From: an uncultured Collinsella sp.
GTDB lineage: Bacteria; Actinomycetota; Coriobacteriia; Coriobacteriales; Coriobacteriaceae
Length of the DNA: 19,002 nucleotides
Direction: 5' to 3'
NCBI GenBank assembly: GCA_902470095.1
Contig: CABRFG010000045.1
Coordinates: forward strand, 1 to 19,002
In this document: one piece after another, positions 15,031-19,002 of the stretch
Numbering within the stretch: the stretch's first letter is position 1
How the letters are laid out: each line of letters starts with the position of its first letter
Made by a program: the position numbers and the translations under genes
The notes under the pieces: generated by a model
The model's database searches: none
What the model was told of the DNA's origin: nothing
Seen by the model: the letters and a program-made list of their open reading frames with translations, nothing else

Positions 15031-16308
15031 ATGTACGATACGGGATCGACAACGTTTATGCTCATCTGCACCATGCTCGTGTTTTTAATGACACCGGGTC
15101 TGGCGTTTTTCTATGGCGGCCTGTCCAGGCGCAAAAATGTCATCAACACCATGCTCATGTGCTTTGGCGCCATTGGTCTGGTTGGTGTGCTGTGGATTGT
15201 TGCCGGCTGGTCGCTGGCCTACGGCGGCGACGGTTCCAGTCCGTTTATTGGAGGCCTTGACCAGCTGATGTGCCTGCCGGTGCTCAACCAGGTGCTGCAG
15301 GCGGCCGAGGGCAATGCCGCGGACGGCGCCGTCTACCCTCAAATCATCAACATCGCCTTCCAAATGGCGTTTGCCATAATCACGGCTGCTATCGTCACGG
15401 GCAGCCTGGCCGGCCGCGTTAAGTTTGGCGCCATGACGGCCTTCCTGGGCATTTGGCTGCTTGTGGTCTATGCACCGCTTGCCCACATGGTTTGGGGCGG
15501 CGATGGCTCCTTTATCGGCGACGTCATCGGCGCACTCGACTTTGCCGGCGGCGACGTAGTACACATTTCGTCCGGTCTCACGGGCCTGATTCTCTGCTTA
15601 ATGCTTGGCCGCCGTCGCGGTTTTGGCATGGTGAGCTACCGTCCGCATAATGTGCCGTTTGTGGCGCTGGGCGCCGGGCTGCTTTGGTTTGGCTGGTTTG
15701 GCTTTAACGGCGGCAGCGAGTTTAAGGCCGACGCCGTGGCGGCACTCGCCATCCTCAACACCGTGACGGCCAGCGCGGCGGGCATGGTCTCGTGGCTTGC
15801 CGTCGAGCGCGTGCACACCGGTCGCCCCACGCTGGTGGGCGCCAGCACCGGTCTGGTTGCGGGCCTTGTGGTGGTCACGCCCGGCGCAGGCTTTGTCGAG
15901 CCGTGGGCGGCGCTGGTCATGGGCCTGATCGTCTCTCCCGTTTGCTACTTGGCCATCAGTCATCTTAAGACCAAGTTTGGCTACGACGATGCGCTCGACG
16001 CGTTCGGTTGCCACGGCGTTGGCGGCATCTTGGGCGGCGTGCTCACGGGCTTGTTCTGCGTGCCGGAGCTTTCGTGGACCGGTAAGGGCGGCCTGTTCTA
16101 CACGGGCGACGTGTCGCTGCTCATCTCGCAGATCTTAGGCATTGTGGTGACGGTCGCTATTGTACTGGTGCTCGACTTGGTGATTGCTGCGGTGGTCAAG
16201 GCGCTGTTCCACGGCAGCTTGCGTGTGGACGAGGCTGACGAGGCGCTGGGCCTGGATGCGAGTCAACACGGCGAGAGCGCGTATCCCTCCTTCTCGGGAC
16301 TCGATTAG
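15031..16308 (+). CDS. amtB: Ammonium transporter (Amt family)
   Basis: An inner-membrane channel for ammonium, trimeric in the family, with about 11 membrane segments in 425 aa. The conserved Asp170 (LDFAGG) and the twin pore histidines His178 (DVVHISSG) and His328 (GCHGVGG) correspond to Asp160, His168 and His318 of E. coli AmtB at a constant offset of 10. The start at 15031 is chosen because GGGGGAG precedes it; the open frame reaches back to 14974 without a ribosome site. The C-terminal cytosolic tail (about residue 390 on) is where PII normally docks. The PII gene follows 190 nt later, an unusually long gap for this pair, filled by a palindromic element. Confidence 0.95.
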   Translation: MYDTGSTTFMLICTMLVFLMTPGLAFFYGGLSRRKNVINTMLMCFGAIGLVGVLWIVAGWSLAYGGDGSSPFIGGLDQLMCLPVLNQVLQAAEGNAADGAVYPQIINIAFQMAFAIITAAIVTGSLAGRVKFGAMTAFLGIWLLVVYAPLAHMVWGGDGSFIGDVIGALDFAGGDVVHISSGLTGLILCLMLGRRRGFGMVSYRPHNVPFVALGAGLLWFGWFGFNGGSEFKADAVAALAILNTVTASAAGMVSWLAVERVHTGRPTLVGASTGLVAGLVVVTPGAGFVEPWAALVMGLIVSPVCYLAISHLKTKFGYDDALDAFGCHGVGGILGGVLTGLFCVPELSWTGKGGLFYTGDVSLLISQILGIVVTVAIVLVLDLVIAAVVKALFHGSLRVDEADEALGLDASQHGESAYPSFSGLD

Positions 16309-16310
16309 CA

Positions 16311-16447
16311 GCTTCCCCAAGCTCCGCACCTTGCCGTTCAATCGTCGCGCGGCTTCCCCAGGCACCGCACCTTGGGTTTCAAACCGTCGCTTGCGTACAA
16401 AAGTACGCGGCGCTCCTCTTTCAACCCAATCTGCGGCACCTGGGAAA
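16311..16447. repeat. Three-copy palindromic element between amtB and glnK
   Basis: A unit of about 39 nt occurs twice in direct orientation, 16311-16348 and 16352-16390, starting GCTTCCCCA and sharing CCGCACCTTG (about 32 of 39 positions match). A third, inverted copy lies at about 16409-16447. The second and third form a long imperfect inverted repeat (16354-16447) centred on GCGTAC AAAA GTACGC (16393-16408). It starts 2 nt after the amtB stop and fills most of the gap to glnK. It could act as an attenuator or RNA-processing site between the genes, or be a dispersed mini-element. Confidence 0.75.
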
Positions 16448-16498
16448 CCCGCGTCATTGAATGGCAATTCATTTCTTTATTAAAGAAAGGAATTCATT

Positions 16499-16837
16499 AT
16501 GAAAAAGATCACGGCTATCGTGCGCCAGGAAAAGCTTGAGGTTCTCAAAGACGCGCTGTTTGCTGCTGATGTTCGTGGCATGACTATCAACCAGGTGCAG
16601 GGCTGCGGCGCGCAGCATGGCTGGAAGGAATACGTGCGCGGCAACGAGTTGCTTGTCAACACGATCCCTAAGGTACAGTTCACACTTATCTGCGCCGATC
16701 AGCATGTCGACGGAATTGTCGAGATTATCTGCAACGCTGCACGCACCGGTGCCGTTGGAGACGGCAAGATTTGGGTCGAGCCGGTCGAAGAAGTTATCCG
16801 TATCCGCACCGGCGAACACGGCCCCGCCGCGGTGTAG
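16499..16837 (+). CDS. glnK: PII nitrogen regulatory protein (GlnB/GlnK type)
   Basis: A 112-aa trimeric signal protein that reads ATP/ADP and 2-oxoglutarate and usually blocks the Amt channel through its T-loop. The body is typical: MKKITAIVRQEKL at the start, ARTGAVGDGKIWV near 80-92 and IRIRTGE near 100-106. Gln39, which contacts Mg-ATP and 2-oxoglutarate, is kept. Tyr51, the uridylylation or adenylylation site of many PII proteins, is Leu (VRGNELLVN), and Tyr46 is Val, so covalent control at that position is not possible. AAAGAAAGGAATTC precedes the ATG. It lies downstream of amtB on the same strand, which supports the name glnK. Confidence 0.93.
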   Translation: MKKITAIVRQEKLEVLKDALFAADVRGMTINQVQGCGAQHGWKEYVRGNELLVNTIPKVQFTLICADQHVDGIVEIICNAARTGAVGDGKIWVEPVEEVIRIRTGEHGPAAV

Positions 16838-16850
16838 GATCGAACGCCTG

Positions 16851-16904
16851 CCATCCGCAACGTTAAAATACTGCAATAAGGCACAAGACTTGCGTTGCGG
16901 ATGG
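16851..16904. repeat. 12-bp perfect inverted repeat between glnK and the tetR gene
   Basis: CCATCCGCAACG (16851-16862) and CGTTGCGGATGG (16893-16904) are exact reverse complements around a 30-nt AT-rich spacer. The right arm ends 7 nt before the tetR start codon, so folding could hide its ribosome site. There is no T-run, so it is not a standard terminator of glnK. It does not resemble the operators found downstream of tetR. Confidence 0.6.
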
Positions 16905-16911
16905 ACGGATT

Positions 16912-17574
16912 ATGGGTCGTAATAAATATCCCGAGGAGACGGTCGCGAAGATTCTCGACGCGGCGCTGGAGCTATTCTGCGCACAGGGTTATGAGGGGAC
17001 GAGCATTCAAGATATCGTCGACCGCCTTGATGGCATGACCAAGGGTGCTGTCTATCATCACTTTAAGAGCAAAGAGGAGATTTTCAACGCCGCATTTGAT
17101 CGGGCAATGGCTCCGATTGTTGAGCAACGTCGCTCAACGCTTGGTATTGGCAATATGACCGGAGCCCAAAAGCTCAAGCGACTGTACGCGCCCGAGTCTG
17201 TCGTTCCGCAAATTGAGCTATGGGCACGCATGCATCCTGCGGCAGATCCGGTAAAAAGCTCGCGTCTATTGGCGATGCAGTACCAGGGCTCGTTCGACGA
17301 ATCGGCCGATGGCTGTCTTTTGCCAGTGATCGAGGAGGGCATCGCCGACGGCTCCATTGCGTGCGAATGCCCGCGCGAAGCGGCGGAGGCCGTATCGTTG
17401 TTGGCGAATCTTTGGTTGCTGCCATTGTTCCGTCCGCTTGAATCCAAGGACCGAATGCTCGCTCGCGCTCAATGTTTGGCGCAGATGGCTGCCGCGGTGG
17501 GACTCGATTTGGGGGAAGAAGTGCTTCAGACAACGGCGCAGATTTGGGACGTATGGGACCGCGCCGGGTGGTAA
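16912..17574 (+). CDS. TetR-family transcriptional regulator
   Basis: A 220-aa DNA-binding repressor. Residues 10-58 form the TetR N-terminal domain with a helix-turn-helix ending TKGAVYHHFKSKEEIF (43-58); the rest is a helical ligand-binding and dimerisation domain with no recognised family. A matching exporter gene follows 101 nt downstream on the same strand, and two ATAC-N5-GTAT operators lie between them, so it very likely represses the MFS gene. The repeat in front of its own start is of a different sequence, so autoregulation through that site is not evident. A short terminator (17606-17630) ends its transcript. Confidence 0.92.
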   Translation: MGRNKYPEETVAKILDAALELFCAQGYEGTSIQDIVDRLDGMTKGAVYHHFKSKEEIFNAAFDRAMAPIVEQRRSTLGIGNMTGAQKLKRLYAPESVVPQIELWARMHPAADPVKSSRLLAMQYQGSFDESADGCLLPVIEEGIADGSIACECPREAAEAVSLLANLWLLPLFRPLESKDRMLARAQCLAQMAAAVGLDLGEEVLQTTAQIWDVWDRAGW

Positions 17575-17575
17575 T

Positions 17576-17596
17576 ATAGATACTGACGGTATGTAA
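17576..17596. promoter_or_regulatory. TetR operator candidate 1 (ATAGATAC-N5-GTATGTAA)
   Basis: The half sites ATAGATAC (17576-17583) and GTATGTAA (17589-17596) each match the second operator at 7 of 8 positions with the same 5-nt spacer. It begins 2 nt after the tetR stop codon. Confidence 0.6.
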
Positions 17597-17605
17597 TTGA
17601 TTTGT

Positions 17606-17630
17606 AAGGGTAGCCACGGCTGCCCTTTTC
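17606..17630 (+). terminator. Intrinsic terminator of the tetR gene
   Basis: AAGGGTAGCC (17606-17615) pairs with GGCTGCCCTT (17618-17627) with one G-U wobble and a 2-nt central spacer, followed by TTC. Its T-run is short, so termination may be partial. It separates the tetR gene from the promoter region of the MFS gene. Confidence 0.65.
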
Positions 17631-17638
17631 AAGTCATT

Positions 17639-17663
17639 AAATACATACTATCGGTATGTATTT
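17639..17663. promoter_or_regulatory. TetR operator candidate 2, upstream of the MFS gene
   Basis: ATACATAC (17641-17648) and GTATGTAT (17654-17661) are perfect reverse complements around TATCG, extended by AA/TT to 10-bp arms. It ends 12 nt before the MFS start codon, so binding there would block transcription. Its odd-length, AT-rich form is typical of TetR-family operators. Confidence 0.75.
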
Positions 17664-17675
17664 GGGGGCAGGCTT

Positions 17676-18938
17676 ATGGCTGGGATGCGAAGAATTAGCG
17701 TTTCATTGGCGCCAAAAACAGTGCGATCTATCAGGCTTTTCGGTCTTCTTGTTGCACAGCTGTGCGCGTATTCGATGTTGTCAGCACTGTGCTTTGCGTG
17801 TCCGCTTTACTTGTTCGATTGCAGCGGCTCGTCAACGTTATATGGCGCCGTCGCGGCGATAGCGTTCATACCGGGCGTGCTCGCGACTCCGGTTGGCGGG
17901 ATTTTGGCGGATCGGGGAAGACATCGCGGGGTTCTTGTGGTACTCGGCATTGTTCTGATGGCTGCATCACTGCTGTTTATCCCCATGAAGTGTTCGCTGC
18001 CTCTTGCGGTTGTCGTGGCAGCAATGCTTTGCGTCCAATATGGCATCCAATCGCTGCTGAAGCCGATGCTTCAAATTGAGACGGTGCGCATGACGGGCCC
18101 AGAAAAGGTTGAGCGTGCCACTGCGTTGGTCTCGCAGATGACCATGGCGAGCAATATCTTGGGGCCTGTAGTCGGGACGGCAGTCTATGGGTGCTTTGGT
18201 ATCGATGCCCTGTGCGAAACCGCGGCGTTGACGTTTGCGATGTCAGCCCTGCTGTTCGGGGGCGCACTTAAGCAAAATGCCTCATCTGGAATGACAGGGG
18301 ACAGTACGACTTGCTCGACATGCCGAAGCGATTTTCGGGAGTCGATTCAGTACCTGTTTCAAAACGCATCATTGCTCGTTGTGTTTTTGCTTGCGGCTAT
18401 TTTGAACCTTGCGTTAGTTGGGTTAACGATTGGTGCTCCCGTTATTGTTGCAAAGCATCTCGGAATGCAATCATCCTTTGTTGGGATTATTGAGGTGGCT
18501 ATGGGCTTAGGTGGTCTTGTCGGCAGTGGTTTGGTCGGTATTTGGCCGCATCGTTTTTCCTTCAAGGGCATATGTCGATATGTTGCGATGATTTGTTTTG
18601 GAGTCGTACCGATTATTGTCACGCTACTGAGCGGTCCTGATGAATTAGCGTTAGCCGCGCTTGCGGCCGGCTCGGCATGGGTCATGGCGTGGGCAAGCAT
18701 TGCATCGGTCGAAATCGTTTCATTTGTTCAGCGGTCAGCGCCAAAGGAACTCTGCGGAAAAGTGTTGGCACTCGTTTATATGATGCTTTCCTGTGCAACG
18801 CCTATTGGCCAATTGGTTTACGGGCTCGCATATGATCGATGGACACCGGCGATTGTATTCGCAGGCATGTTGGCGGTGCTGACGTTGACGACGGCGCTGT
18901 TTTATCGGCTGAAAAATCGCTTGTGGCGATTGCCTTAA
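17676..18938 (+). CDS. Major facilitator superfamily transporter, probable drug exporter
   Basis: A 420-aa inner-membrane protein with about 12 hydrophobic segments, the normal MFS size. GGILADRGRHRG (74-85) is the conserved loop 2-3 motif. The central cytosolic loop (about 200-225) is polar and contains CSTC. The overall style is that of MFS_3/EntS-like exporters. The ATG follows GGGGGCAGGCTT. The TetR gene and paired operators upstream point to ligand-induced efflux of a toxic compound, but the substrate is unknown. The coding sequence is clearly richer in A and T than neighbouring genes (45 and 42 % GC in two 60-nt samples, versus about 63 % in a dxs sample), which suggests recent acquisition. 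The last 64 nt of the window beyond it show no feature. Confidence 0.9.
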   Translation: MAGMRRISVSLAPKTVRSIRLFGLLVAQLCAYSMLSALCFACPLYLFDCSGSSTLYGAVAAIAFIPGVLATPVGGILADRGRHRGVLVVLGIVLMAASLLFIPMKCSLPLAVVVAAMLCVQYGIQSLLKPMLQIETVRMTGPEKVERATALVSQMTMASNILGPVVGTAVYGCFGIDALCETAALTFAMSALLFGGALKQNASSGMTGDSTTCSTCRSDFRESIQYLFQNASLLVVFLLAAILNLALVGLTIGAPVIVAKHLGMQSSFVGIIEVAMGLGGLVGSGLVGIWPHRFSFKGICRYVAMICFGVVPIIVTLLSGPDELALAALAAGSAWVMAWASIASVEIVSFVQRSAPKELCGKVLALVYMMLSCATPIGQLVYGLAYDRWTPAIVFAGMLAVLTLTTALFYRLKNRLWRLP

Positions 18939-19002
18939 CGCGCTGGGGCACCGTGGATTTGCGGAAGCATTGTCCCGCCGCGCAGGGACGCCATTGTCTG
19001 GG

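Noticed and set aside
18939..19002. Terminator or repeat after the MFS gene
   Set aside because: I found no stem with a T-run and no convincing match to the other repeats; GGGGCACCG is too short to count as a copy.

Overview
The window reads as chromosomal DNA from a high-GC, gut-type actinobacterium of the class Coriobacteriia, most likely Collinsella or a close relative. This rests on protein style (SEC-C methionine aminopeptidase, CmpB-like membrane protein, MEP-type dxs homologue, Amt/PII pair), on a GC content that looks close to 60 % in most genes, and on densely packed genes with good Shine-Dalgarno sites. The genus is inferred, not proven. I see no rRNA, tRNA, CRISPR array, transposase or phage gene.

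Layout. (1) 82-2971, minus strand: radical SAM protein, SEC-C methionine aminopeptidase, D-2-hydroxyacid dehydrogenase, with several palindromes between them. (2) 3197-6466, plus strand: an alpha/beta hydrolase, then a signalling pair made of a PAS-like?-GGDEF-REC-HD-GYP protein and a free Hpt phosphotransfer protein. A strong two-way terminator (6510-6550) ends this block. (3) 6572-10892, minus strand: a complete polar amino acid ABC importer (binding lipoprotein, two permeases, ATPase) followed by a PuuD-like gamma-glutamyl hydrolase. (4) 11263-13044, minus strand: a divergent dxs homologue. (5) 13273-18938, plus strand: HD phosphohydrolase plus CmpB-like membrane protein; ammonium channel amtB and PII protein glnK; then a TetR regulator and an MFS exporter carrying two matching operators.

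Two themes run through it. Nitrogen is handled by the Amt/PII pair and by the amino acid importer with its adjacent gamma-glutamyl hydrolase. Cyclic-di-GMP/phosphorelay signalling is represented by the HD-GYP protein and Hpt. The most unusual protein details are a GGDEF domain that lost its active site but kept its RxxD inhibitory site, and a PII protein without the modifiable Tyr51.

The least explained content is intergenic. There are several long, precise inverted repeats: a perfect 20-bp repeat at 2087-2153, a tandem pair of about 60-nt hairpins at 11067-11208, and a three-copy palindromic element between amtB and glnK at 16311-16447. They look like families of small dispersed elements or regulatory RNA structures and are the best candidates here for something undescribed. 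Whether they recur in the genome cannot be seen from this window.
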